Made by a program: the position numbers and the translations under genes. This document shows, piece by piece, positions 7,195 to 15,455 of a DNA stretch of 39,161 bases. The DNA is from Ruminococcus sp. UBA7013 (GTDB lineage Bacteria; Bacillota; Clostridia; Oscillospirales; Ruminococcaceae). The notes below the pieces were generated by a model, which did no database searches, was not told where the DNA came from, and worked only from the letters and a program-made list of their open reading frames with translations. Within the stretch, counting starts at the first letter, position 1, and each line of letters starts with the position of its first letter. The DNA is taken from the NCBI GenBank assembly GCA_002449585.1, contig DJXD01000001.1, forward strand, positions 1-39,161, read 5' to 3'.

Positions 7195-7223
7195 ATTATA
7201 ACATATCTCAGAGAAGAAATCAA
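7195..7223 (-). promoter_or_regulatory. Promoter of the small membrane protein gene
   Basis: On the minus strand TTGATT (7223-7218) and TATAAT (7200-7195) are 17 bases apart. Confidence 0.65.
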
Positions 7224-7427
7224 GAGAAATATTCAAAAAATATTCAAAAATTTTTCATTTTTTGGCTTCCAGTAAATTCCTGTTGCAAAAAGCCGATTTC
7301 TGCATAGAATATCATCAGCAGAGAAATGTGTTTTCCGGAAAGAAAGTGATAAACCTGTGCTGCACGGGGATGTCTTTGAAATAGCTTTCTTCGCAGTCGG
7401 TCAGCACAGGCATTTGCTTGATGATAA
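7224..7427. other. Non-coding gap with one inverted repeat
   Basis: No gene is visible. A 9-bp inverted repeat, CCTGTGCTG (7354-7362) and CAGCACAGG (7402-7410), encloses about 40 bases and could fold in RNA. No promoter was found that would transcribe it separately. Confidence 0.4.
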
Positions 7428-7460
7428 AAAACTGCTGTATCGAATGGATACAGCAGTTTT
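7428..7460 (-). terminator. Terminator of the second dockerin gene (bidirectional form)
   Basis: A perfect 14-bp stem (7428-7441 with 7447-7460) includes A and T tails on both sides and a 5-base loop. It lies four bases after the stop at 7465. Confidence 0.85.
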
Positions 7461-7464
7461 GTGA

Positions 7465-8282
7465 TTATTCAACACCAATTGCTTTTTTCATCACAGTGAG
7501 GGAGTCAGCCGAATCTGGTGCACCATTTTGATTTATATCACTGGCAAGAACAGCATAATTACAAAGCTGTGCTTTTCCATAAATGGCTTTATTGATAAGA
7601 ATGACATCCATGATAGAAACTTTTTCATCTTCATTGACATCGCCAGGGATGACAAAATTTTCAAGACGCTCTTTTGCAGCCATAATTCTTTTTTCTGCTT
7701 CAGCCAGTCTTTTTGGAGCAAATTGGGTAGCATACTCCATGAACGAAACGCCTTTCGTGACCAATTCATGACGAATCACTTTTGTAAATGCTTCTCCGAG
7801 GACATCCACACCATAACCGACATATCTGACTTCATTTGATCCGGTAAAAGAGGGATCATTGGCAGCAGGATAATATTCCACAGGGGTGACCTCTACGCCA
7901 TGCATTTCATCAATATACAAAAGATCGCCTATCATAAGGGTTTTTCCGTCAATCCAGTTAGAAATATCTTTAACATACATATTTCCTCTTTCGCCGGTTT
8001 TCAGATTAGCAACAGTGTAGAAATCAGCATCATACTGGTCATGTTCAAACACACCTGTAATCATCCAATTTGCGTCTGTGACATCTGTTTCAACCAAACC
8101 TTTCACACCATCACAGGTATACTGAAACTGTTCTGCTTGGACATGATAAGAAGTATTATAATAATAATCGAAATAATAATTATAATCATCCGTTTCAGCA
8201 GATACACTCAAACTCAAAGGCATAGAAGAAATAAACAATGCTGGTGAAAGCAGGAAAGCTAATTTATTTTTTTAAATTTCAT
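7465..8282 (-). CDS. Secreted dockerin protein, frameshifted within the signal peptide
   Basis: The main frame encodes a protein of unknown fold ending in a full two-repeat type I dockerin (GDVNEDEKVSIMDVILINKA, then DINQNGAPDSADSLTVMKKA). The dockerin would attach it to a cohesin scaffold outside the cell. The N-terminal 150 residues are Tyr-rich (DDYNYYFDYYYN) and not recognised. The only good start is the ATG at 8282 behind TGGAGGTGG. From there the frame hits TAG after seven codons. A run of seven A (mRNA sense; 8273-8267) lies in between. With one more A the reading becomes MKFKKNKLAFLLSPALF..., a textbook signal peptide running into the main frame. So the gene is off by one base: a sequencing error, a slippage-controlled (phase-variable) gene, or a fresh pseudogene. 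Without the shift, translation could begin only at a TTG at 8238 with no ribosome site. Confidence 0.8.
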
Positions 8283-8308
8283 AAGAAACCACCTCCAGCA
8301 TTTTTATT

Positions 8309-8337
8309 ATTATAACATATTTTCCAAAACTTGTAAA
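8309..8337 (-). promoter_or_regulatory. Promoter of the second dockerin gene
   Basis: On the minus strand TTTACA (8337-8332) and TATAAT (8314-8309) are 17 bases apart, with the transcription start only about 20 bases before the ATG. Confidence 0.65.
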
Positions 8338-8373
8338 TTGGCGTAATTAACAAAAATATGATTATTTTTTTGT

Positions 8374-8401
8374 AAAAAAATATGCCCCGGATGACCGGGG
8401 C
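8374..8401 (-). terminator. Terminator of ftsH
   Basis: GCCCCGG (8384-8390) pairs with CCGGGGC (8395-8401) around a 4-base loop. On the minus strand it is followed by ATA and seven T. It sits nine bases after the ftsH stop. Confidence 0.88.
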
Positions 8402-8409
8402 TATCAAAA

Positions 8410-10254
8410 TCAAAATTCAGAAGCAGGTTCATCAGGATTTTTCCCCTGCATGAGCATTTCAAATTCATCACCATCTATTTTTTCATGTTGGATCAGATAT
8501 TGTGCAACTGTGTGCAGTTGATCCATATGTGTACGGAGAATTTCTTCTGCTTTGGCATAGCCTTCTTCTACAAAATTACGGATTTCGGCATCAATTTCAG
8601 CGGCGACTTCATTGGAATAATTGGGTGTACTGCTGAAATCACGGCCAAGAAATGGCTCGCTCTGATCGTTGCCATAAACGACAGGCCCTAATTTTTCGCT
8701 AAATCCATAACGGGTGATCATGTTTCTGGCTGTCTGTGTGGCACGTTCCAGATCATTAGAAGCACCAGTTGAAATATCATCCATGATGAGATGTTCTGCT
8801 ACACGACCGCCCAGCAGGACAATGATTTCTTCATGCATTTCTTTCAGGCTGTTATAAGATTTATCATGTTCCGGAAGGGAAAGGGTATATCCTCCGGCCA
8901 TACCACGGGGAATAATAGAGATTTGATGCACTTTGTCTTGATGGGGGCAATAATATGTGCAAATGGCATGACCTGTTTCATGATAAGCTGTCAGCTTGAT
9001 TTCCCGTTCTGTTTTGACACGAGATTTCTTTTCAGGGCCAGCAACGACTTTGATAGTTGCCTCTGCAATATCTTCATTGGTGATGGCTTTTCGATTCGCA
9101 CGGGCGGCCAATAAAGCGGCTTCATTTGTAAGATTTTCCAATTCTGCGCCAGTGAAGCCAACTGTACCTTTGGCAATATCTTCGAGATTTACATCTGGTG
9201 CAAGGGGTTTATTTCTGGTGTGGACTTTCAAAATTTCCTCTCTGCCTTTAATATCCGGATAACCGACGACAATTTGTCTGTCAAATCTGCCGGGACGGAG
9301 CAGAGCGGGATCAAGAATATCACGTCTGTTGGTAGCGGCGATAACAATGACAGTATCATTTCCGGTGAAGCCATCCATTTCCACAAGCAGCTGATTTAGG
9401 GTTTGTTCCCGTTCATCATGGCCGCCGCCGAGGCCTGCACCTCTATGTCTGCCGACGGCATCAATCTCATCAATAAAGATAATAGAGGGGGCTGTTCTTT
9501 TGGCAGTATCGAACAGATCACGCACACGGGAAGCACCGACACCTACGAACATCTCAACGAAGTCAGAGCCAGAGATAGAATAGAATGGGCAGCCAGCTTC
9601 ACCGGCAACGGCTCTTGCCAGGAGGGTTTTACCAGTACCGGGAGGGCCAAGAAGCAGGACACCTTTGGGGATTCTTGCGCCGAGTTCAGAATATTTTCTC
9701 GGATTTTTAAGAAAATCAACAATTTCGGTCATTTCAAATTTTTCTTCTTCTGCGCCGGCAACATCTTTGAAGAAGGCTTTTTTGACATCCGCTTGACTCT
9801 TGATATTGGCTTTTCCGAAATTGGTATATTTTGTTCCTCCGGTCTGGCGCATCATGAAGACAAACAGGACGATTCCCATAATTAAAATAATCAAAGTCGG
9901 CACATAGGTAATAATCCAGGAATTGTCTGTGATTTTATAATAATCCTGATCCAGCGGATTGTCTGGATTTGCCTTATTATACTCCAGTCTGTAATCTTCT
10001 GTATCATTCAGAAAAATAGAAACATTAGGAACAGAATATTCCAGTTCTTCACCATTGGAAAGTTTTAATTCCAACTCACCTGTACCGAGATCCAGCGTAT
10101 AATTTGCCACTTTGAGATTATCAAAATATGAGATAATTTCAGAATACGTGTGTTCCGGTTTCTTTTCGCCCAGTTTGGGAAGGGCGAAGATGGTCAGAAA
10201 AATGATGAAGGCGGCTGTGATAAAATAGGGCATAAGGCCTTTACTAGTCTTCAA
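8410..10254 (-). CDS. ftsH: ATP-dependent zinc metalloprotease FtsH
   Basis: FtsH is a membrane-anchored AAA+ protease that degrades damaged membrane proteins and some regulators. The protein has 614 residues. It has a membrane segment at about 9-26, an extracytoplasmic domain to about 112, a second membrane segment at 115-135, then the AAA+ module: Walker A GPPGTGKT (203-210), Walker B IIFIDEID (258-265) and the second region of homology (about 299-321). The zinc site is HETGH (425-429), with Thr in place of the more common Ala, and the third ligand is probably Asp501. The start is TTG at 10254 with AAGGAG ten bases before it. It lies after tilS, as in many Firmicutes, but is separated by a CIRCE operator, so it is probably induced by heat through HrcA. 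Confidence 0.98.
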   Translation of the reverse strand: MKTSKGLMPYFITAAFIIFLTIFALPKLGEKKPEHTYSEIISYFDNLKVANYTLDLGTGELELKLSNGEELEYSVPNVSIFLNDTEDYRLEYNKANPDNPLDQDYYKITDNSWIITYVPTLIILIMGIVLFVFMMRQTGGTKYTNFGKANIKSQADVKKAFFKDVAGAEEEKFEMTEIVDFLKNPRKYSELGARIPKGVLLLGPPGTGKTLLARAVAGEAGCPFYSISGSDFVEMFVGVGASRVRDLFDTAKRTAPSIIFIDEIDAVGRHRGAGLGGGHDEREQTLNQLLVEMDGFTGNDTVIVIAATNRRDILDPALLRPGRFDRQIVVGYPDIKGREEILKVHTRNKPLAPDVNLEDIAKGTVGFTGAELENLTNEAALLAARANRKAITNEDIAEATIKVVAGPEKKSRVKTEREIKLTAYHETGHAICTYYCPHQDKVHQISIIPRGMAGGYTLSLPEHDKSYNSLKEMHEEIIVLLGGRVAEHLIMDDISTGASNDLERATQTARNMITRYGFSEKLGPVVYGNDQSEPFLGRDFSSTPNYSNEVAAEIDAEIRNFVEEGYAKAEEILRTHMDQLHTVAQYLIQHEKIDGDEFEMLMQGKNPDEPASEF

Positions 10255-10288
10255 AAGATTTTCACTCCTTCTTGAAAATTAAATCAGA

Positions 10289-10315
10289 TTGGCACTCTCG
10301 CACTTAGAGTGCTAA
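10289..10315. promoter_or_regulatory. CIRCE operator (HrcA site) before ftsH
   Basis: TTGGCACTC (10289-10297), nine bases, then GAGTGCTAA (10307-10315). The CIRCE consensus is TTAGCACTC-N9-GAGTGCTAA, so this differs at one base of 18. It lies between the tilS end and the ftsH ribosome site. A possible -10, TATACT, lies on the minus strand at about 10330-10325, just upstream of it. HrcA binding is known for dnaK and groES operons; control of ftsH here is inferred from position. Confidence 0.9.
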
Positions 10316-10348
10316 TTTTTGATAGTATATACCCTCAATGTGATAGTT

Positions 10349-11653
10349 TCATGTGCATTCTGTGTTAGATGCATGAACATGCAGAAAAAGAATATGTTCT
10401 GACTGCGGAGAGACAGCGGCACGGGCGGCCGTTCCAAGCCCCTGCACCCATAACAGGCCGTCATCATCTGACAAGAAATGTTTATGATTTCTTTGAGAAA
10501 GCGGCTCTTGCTGAAGCCATTTTTTAATAGAAATGGTATGCGCTGCCCCAACAGGCCTGAAATACAGGCCGGGCTTGCGGCCATGCAACACCAGCTTGCC
10601 ATGAATTTTATCATAATCCAGCATATTTTTCAGATCTGTCCCATCAGAACAAAATTCTGCATGGAGAATCATGCCCGGATATAAAGAAACATCACCCGGC
10701 ATCAATGGCAGTTCCGGAACAGAAAAAATCTGCTGGAGATATAATACATGATGGCTGACATGGGCTGTCAGCTGCCCCCGGATTAATTCTATCTTTCCGC
10801 CGGAATCCAGAATCTTCCGGACAGATTCAACATGTGCATAATCTGCCGGGATCTGATAAGAAAGCAGAAGCATGCCAATGCATCGCCGCTGAATGGCCGG
10901 GTGCAGCAGATGCAGATCTTTAAGACTGCCATCCGGCTGAACATGTTCAGCATAAGCCGCTTTTGCTGTCTGATCCAGAAAATCCTGTTCCTGTGTGAGC
11001 AGTTCTGTCATGCGGATAATAGAAGATTCTGGATCTGGCTGAATATGCTTGATAAGGGGAATGATCTGATGACGAATGAAATTGCGCTGATAAGCATCTG
11101 TGAGATTTGTAGAATCTGTTACAAAATCCATCTGCTTCTGATGCAGGAAAGATTCTATTTCTGCCCGTGTGACATGGAGAAGCGGCCGGATATATTTGTC
11201 TCGAATGGGAGGAATACCGCAGAGACCTTTTAATCCTGTTCCCCGTGCGATCCGGAATAAAATAGTTTCCAGATTATCAGATGCAGTATGCGCCGTTGCG
11301 ATCCATCCGGGAATTTTTGCAAACGCTTCATAGCGGCATTCCCTTGCGGCCGTTTCTTCCGAACAGGTATGCGCCTGCTGATAAGCATGGACATTTACAG
11401 GGAAAATATGCAGGGGAATATGCAGATCGGCACAGAGTGCCCGGCAAAATTGTTCATCTCGAAGGCTTTCCGCTCCTCGGAGATGATGCTGAATATGCAC
11501 GGCAGAAATTTGCAAATCCAGCTTCTGTGCCAGATCCAGAAGACACAGCAATAGACAAACGCTGTCTGCTCCTCCGGATAATGCACAGGTAATTTTCTGA
11601 TGACATAGATTTTGATCAAGCAGAAACTGCCGGACAGCTTTAAGGGGGTGCAT
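10349..11653 (-). CDS. tilS: tRNA(Ile)-lysidine synthetase
   Basis: TilS joins lysine to C34 of the CAU-anticodon isoleucine tRNA, which is essential for reading AUA. The protein has 434 residues. The PP-loop ATP site SGGADS is at 26-31 in ITCALSGGADSVCLLLCLL, followed by HHLRGAES and IATAHTASDNLET, family motifs of the N-terminal domain. The C-terminal tRNA-binding domain contains LVLHGRKPGLYFRPVG. It overlaps the end of dnaB by 14 bases, with its ribosome site GGAGGAG inside dnaB, so translation is probably coupled. In many Firmicutes hpt stands between tilS and ftsH; it is absent here. Confidence 0.97.
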   Translation of the reverse strand: MHPLKAVRQFLLDQNLCHQKITCALSGGADSVCLLLCLLDLAQKLDLQISAVHIQHHLRGAESLRDEQFCRALCADLHIPLHIFPVNVHAYQQAHTCSEETAARECRYEAFAKIPGWIATAHTASDNLETILFRIARGTGLKGLCGIPPIRDKYIRPLLHVTRAEIESFLHQKQMDFVTDSTNLTDAYQRNFIRHQIIPLIKHIQPDPESSIIRMTELLTQEQDFLDQTAKAAYAEHVQPDGSLKDLHLLHPAIQRRCIGMLLLSYQIPADYAHVESVRKILDSGGKIELIRGQLTAHVSHHVLYLQQIFSVPELPLMPGDVSLYPGMILHAEFCSDGTDLKNMLDYDKIHGKLVLHGRKPGLYFRPVGAAHTISIKKWLQQEPLSQRNHKHFLSDDDGLLWVQGLGTAARAAVSPQSEHILFLHVHASNTECT

Positions 11654-12980
11654 CTTTCAACTCCTCCATACTAAAACGAGTATATTGCCCATCCCATGTA
11701 AGCCTAACCGTTCCGGTTTCCCCATGTCGATTTTTAGCAACAATGCATTCTGCAATATTAGGCGTTTGGCTTTGCTTATTATAATATGCGTCACGATAGA
11801 GGAACATCACAATATCTGCATCCTGCTCTATCGAACCAGAATCACGCAGATCTGATAGCATTGGCCTTTTATCCGTACGGCTTTCAGGCCCTCTGGATAG
11901 CTGAGACAAGGCAATGACAGGAATATTTAATTCTTTTGCCATTACTTTCAGCTGTCGAGTGATCTCTGCAACAGCCTGTGCTTTATTTTCTGTTTTCAGC
12001 GTACTTTCAATTAAGCCTAGATAATCAATAATCACCAGTCCCAAATGCTTCATCCGGAGCAGTCTGGCCTTGATCTGCGGAACAGTGATTCCGGCAGTAT
12101 CATCAATAAAAATATTCTGATCAGAAAGATAGCTTGCACCAAGTGCCAGCTTTGTCCAATCATCCCCACTCAGGCGGCCATTCCGGAGGGCATTGGCATC
12201 CACTTTTGAAGAAGCAGACAAAAGCCGGGAAGCAAGCTGTGAACGGGACATTTCCAGAGAGAAAATACAAATTTCCTGATCTCGATGGGTTTTAGCAACA
12301 TTTTCAGCAATATTCAGCGCAAATGCTGTTTTTCCCATAGCTGGACGAGCCGCAATCAGAATTAAATCTGATTTATTTAATCCTGAAATCAAAGAATCCA
12401 GATAAGCAAAGCCGGAGCGAATACCAAGATATTTTTCCCGGTCAGGCCCTGCCATATTCGCAATATGAATATATGTTTCAGTGACAATATCCCGAAGGGG
12501 GATCAGACCGCCAGTATTTCTGCCTTCCCGGATATTAAAAATTTTCTGTTCTGCGGAATCAAGAAGCTGTTGGGCATTGGTTTCGCCTTCCTGAATTTCA
12601 TCCAGAATACTCTGCGCTGTTTCCGCCAGCATACGGATATGATATTTATTAATTATAATAGCGCAATAGCTTTGAATATTAATAATCGTCGGAACGCTTT
12701 GGGCAAGATTCATAAGATAATTCCGGCCTTCTTCTGCGCTGTCAAAAACATGCTGTGCCAATGCTTCATTTAGCACAGTAATCACATCGGCATCATTGCC
12801 AGAGGTAAACATTCTGAGAATAATATCATAAAGCCGACGGTGCTGTTCAATATAGAAATGTTCTGTCTTGATCCGTTCTGTTACCATGGTAAGCGCATCA
12901 GGATGTGTGAGAACCGCACCGATTACAGTCTGTTCGGCTTCCCGGCTATAGGGCATCTGAATGGATTCCAAAGCCGACAT
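11640..12980 (-). CDS. dnaB: Replicative DNA helicase DnaB
   Basis: This is the hexameric helicase that unwinds DNA at the replication fork (called DnaC in Bacillus). The protein has 446 residues. The N-terminal domain (PYSREAEQTVIGAVL) carries the primase and loader contacts. The RecA-like motor follows the linker: Walker A ARPAMGKTAF at about 211-220, Walker B LGLVIIDYLGLI at 313-324, then the later ALSQLSRGPESR and SDLRDSGSIEQDADI motifs. All look intact. The ribosome site is AAAGGGG. It follows rplI at 22 bases, a conserved order in Firmicutes, and is coupled to tilS. Confidence 0.98.
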   Translation of the reverse strand: MSALESIQMPYSREAEQTVIGAVLTHPDALTMVTERIKTEHFYIEQHRRLYDIILRMFTSGNDADVITVLNEALAQHVFDSAEEGRNYLMNLAQSVPTIINIQSYCAIIINKYHIRMLAETAQSILDEIQEGETNAQQLLDSAEQKIFNIREGRNTGGLIPLRDIVTETYIHIANMAGPDREKYLGIRSGFAYLDSLISGLNKSDLILIAARPAMGKTAFALNIAENVAKTHRDQEICIFSLEMSRSQLASRLLSASSKVDANALRNGRLSGDDWTKLALGASYLSDQNIFIDDTAGITVPQIKARLLRMKHLGLVIIDYLGLIESTLKTENKAQAVAEITRQLKVMAKELNIPVIALSQLSRGPESRTDKRPMLSDLRDSGSIEQDADIVMFLYRDAYYNKQSQTPNIAECIVAKNRHGETGTVRLTWDGQYTRFSMEELKDAPP

Positions 12981-13002
12981 AAAATTTCCCCTTTCTGAAA
13001 TA

Positions 13003-13449
13003 TTAAGCTTCTGTTACTTCAATTTTGATTTCAGCGGAAATGCCAGTATAAAGACGAATTTCAGCAGAAAAACTGCCGAATGCTTTGATTTCAGATTTGA
13101 GTACAATTTTTTTCTTATCAATCTGAAAGCCGAATTTTTTGGCAATTTCCTGAGAGATCTGTCCAGTTGTGACAGATCCGAACAAACGGCCGCCTGTGCC
13201 AGCTTTAGCGGCAATTATCAGCTGTTGTCCGTCCAGTTTCGCCTGGATTTCTTCTGCATTTTGTTTTTCCACTGCTTTTTTATGCTGTGCGGAGGCCTCC
13301 TGCCCCTTCAGCTTATTGACATTTTCCGGGGTTGCCTCTACAGCAAGCCCTTTTTTCAGAAGCATATTTCTGGCATATCCGTCAGCCACTTCTTTCATTT
13401 CGCCTTTTTTGGCAGTGCCTTTGACATCTTGAATAAAAATCACTTTCAT
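13003..13449 (-). CDS. rplI: Ribosomal protein L9
   Basis: L9 binds the base of the L1 stalk on 23S rRNA and helps maintain reading frame. The protein has 148 residues, the usual length. The N-terminal globular domain (MKVIFIQDVKGTAKKGEMKEVADGYARN) contains the glycine-rich L9 signature. A long connecting helix (about 42-75) leads to the C-terminal domain with GRLFGSVTTGQIS. The ribosome site is AAAGGAAA. It lies between the phosphodiesterase gene and dnaB, the standard yybT-rplI-dnaC order. Confidence 0.98.
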   Translation of the reverse strand: MKVIFIQDVKGTAKKGEMKEVADGYARNMLLKKGLAVEATPENVNKLKGQEASAQHKKAVEKQNAEEIQAKLDGQQLIIAAKAGTGGRLFGSVTTGQISQEIAKKFGFQIDKKKIVLKSEIKAFGSFSAEIRLYTGISAEIKIEVTEA

Positions 13450-13481
13450 GGCAAAGTTTCCTTTCTGTAAATATAAGTAGA

Positions 13482-15434
13482 TTATTCCTGTTTTTCCGTC
13501 AGCCCAGAGAGAACTTTCAAAAGCCGTTGTTTGGCTTCTTCTGCTGTAATATCCGGGATCTGTGTGGCGGCCATGGTCTGATGTCCGCCGCCGCCAAGCT
13601 GTTCCATGATCACCTGAACATTGACCGCCCCAAGAGAACGGGCTGAGATCGAAACAGAATTTTTGATTGCATAAATCACAAAAGCCGCTTCTACATGGGA
13701 AATACTTAGAAGCTCATCGGCCGCCTGTGGGGCAGCAAGCCGAACATCTGGCATTCCGGGGGCAGCGCAGGCGATGGCATAACGCCCTGTCAACTCGGCT
13801 GAGCTGACAATCTCCGCACGGCTTTTATAATTTTCGATCGAACCGGAAAACAGACATTTGACTTTGACAGTATCCGCTCCCATTTTTCGCAGATAGGCCG
13901 CCGCTTCAAATGTCCTTACCCCGGTGCGCATGACAAAATTTTTGGTATCCAGCATAATGCCGGATAATAAACAATCTGCACAGCAGGAACTTACTTTCTG
14001 ATCTAGTTTAAAATACTGGATTAATTCTGTTACCATTTCACAGGCCGAGGAAGCATAAGGCTCATGATGAAATACTACAGCATTGTCGACATAATTCACA
14101 TTCTTACGATGATGATCAATCACGATCACTTTCCGGGCGGCCTGATATAACGCCTGACTTTCTAAAATATCTTTATTATGGGTATCGACAATGATCAGCA
14201 AAGTATCATCTGTGATAGTGTCAATGGCTTCCTGAGGGGTGAGGAAAAGGGAACTGCCCATTTCCTGACGGACGAGAGCAATCAGCTGCTGTGACAAATT
14301 TTTTTCCGGATCAACAACAACATTAACAGGGACATTCATAATCCGGATTGCATCTGCAAGGCCGCAGGCAGAGCCGATGCTGTCAAGATCGCCGAACCTG
14401 TGACCCATGAGATACACGTTAGAGCTATGAAGAATGACATCTTGAATTGCACCGGCAACGATACGGGTTTTGGCACGGGATTTTTTCTCAACGCCTTTGG
14501 AAACGCCGCCGAAAAACCGGAAACCGTTTTCTGTCTTGACAACAGCTTGATCTCCTCCCCTGCCAAGTGCCATATCAAGGCATTGCCTTGCGAGTGCTTC
14601 ACTTTCCTGCAAATCTGCCGCACCATAGCCCACGCCGATCGAGAACGTTACGCAATTTTTTTCATCTGCATGAATATTGCGGGCATCATCCAGAATTTTA
14701 AATTTTCCGGCAATGAGCTGTTGGACATGCTGTTCTTCCAGAACTGCAATAAATCTGTCATTTTTGAGACGCTTTAAAATACCGCTGGTTTGAGAAATGA
14801 AATTTTCCAGCAGTTTTTCAATTGCCGCACTGGTTTCCAGATTTGCACTTTCTTTTTCATTCTGAATCAGATCATCATAATTATCCACAACGATCACAAG
14901 TACACAGGGACGGGAATTTTCATAAACCTGCCGGGTTTGTTCCAGTTCTGTGATATCTGTCCAGAGAAAGACCGTCAGCGGATTGATTTCGCTATGATAA
15001 GACACGGCCGTGACTTGATAATCATGATCCTGCCAATGGATTTTTTGTTCTGACAAATCCGGATCAAGCGGAATGGCATTGGTCAGGCATGTGCCAAATA
15101 AATTTTCACCGTGTAAAATCTGTTCTTCAAAAAATTGATTATAATGCAGAAGGGTGTGTTTCTGATCCAGTACACAGAAAGCCATTGGCAAATGCTGAAA
15201 GGCGGCAAGCTCTGCATTTTCAGAATCTTGATTCAGCTGGGCAATATGATTAATATGATCCTGATAGGAAAAAAACAGGGAGGCGGCAGTAAGCCCTGCC
15301 AGCAGCAGCGCAGGAATGCTATATAAAAGGCCGTAGGGAACACCGTTCCGCCAGAGAATCACAGTTATGAAGAAAATCAGGATAAGCAGCACAAGCGTTA
15401 GCCCCCACAGTGCCGCATGATGTCTGGGCTTCAC
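13482..15434 (-). CDS. gdpP: Cyclic-di-AMP phosphodiesterase, GdpP/YybT type
   Basis: GdpP-family enzymes hydrolyse c-di-AMP, a signal for cell-wall and potassium balance. The protein has 650 residues with the standard layout: two membrane helices (about 9-29 and 35-55), a degenerate PAS region (about 75-165), a degenerate GGDEF domain (about 175-300, with no GGDEF motif) and the DHH/DHHA1 catalytic module. Metal-site motifs are GHRFGDLDS (344-352), IIVDTHN (414-420), VIDHH (438-442) and MLDTKN (494-499); the substrate loop is GGGGHQ (614-619). The first motif has Gly where most members have Pro (NPDxDS), a small deviation. The start is a GTG at 15434 behind GGGAGGTG; an ATG three bases upstream is in another frame. 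Confidence 0.93.
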   Translation of the reverse strand: MKPRHHAALWGLTLVLLILIFFITVILWRNGVPYGLLYSIPALLLAGLTAASLFFSYQDHINHIAQLNQDSENAELAAFQHLPMAFCVLDQKHTLLHYNQFFEEQILHGENLFGTCLTNAIPLDPDLSEQKIHWQDHDYQVTAVSYHSEINPLTVFLWTDITELEQTRQVYENSRPCVLVIVVDNYDDLIQNEKESANLETSAAIEKLLENFISQTSGILKRLKNDRFIAVLEEQHVQQLIAGKFKILDDARNIHADEKNCVTFSIGVGYGAADLQESEALARQCLDMALGRGGDQAVVKTENGFRFFGGVSKGVEKKSRAKTRIVAGAIQDVILHSSNVYLMGHRFGDLDSIGSACGLADAIRIMNVPVNVVVDPEKNLSQQLIALVRQEMGSSLFLTPQEAIDTITDDTLLIIVDTHNKDILESQALYQAARKVIVIDHHRKNVNYVDNAVVFHHEPYASSACEMVTELIQYFKLDQKVSSCCADCLLSGIMLDTKNFVMRTGVRTFEAAAYLRKMGADTVKVKCLFSGSIENYKSRAEIVSSAELTGRYAIACAAPGMPDVRLAAPQAADELLSISHVEAAFVIYAIKNSVSISARSLGAVNVQVIMEQLGGGGHQTMAATQIPDITAEEAKQRLLKVLSGLTEKQE

Positions 15435-15455
15435 CCATTTTCACCTCCCGTGCGG

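Noticed and set aside
9403..9885. 160-codon plus-strand frame opposite ftsH
   Set aside because: It is the mirror of the conserved AAA+ coding region; ftsH is certain.
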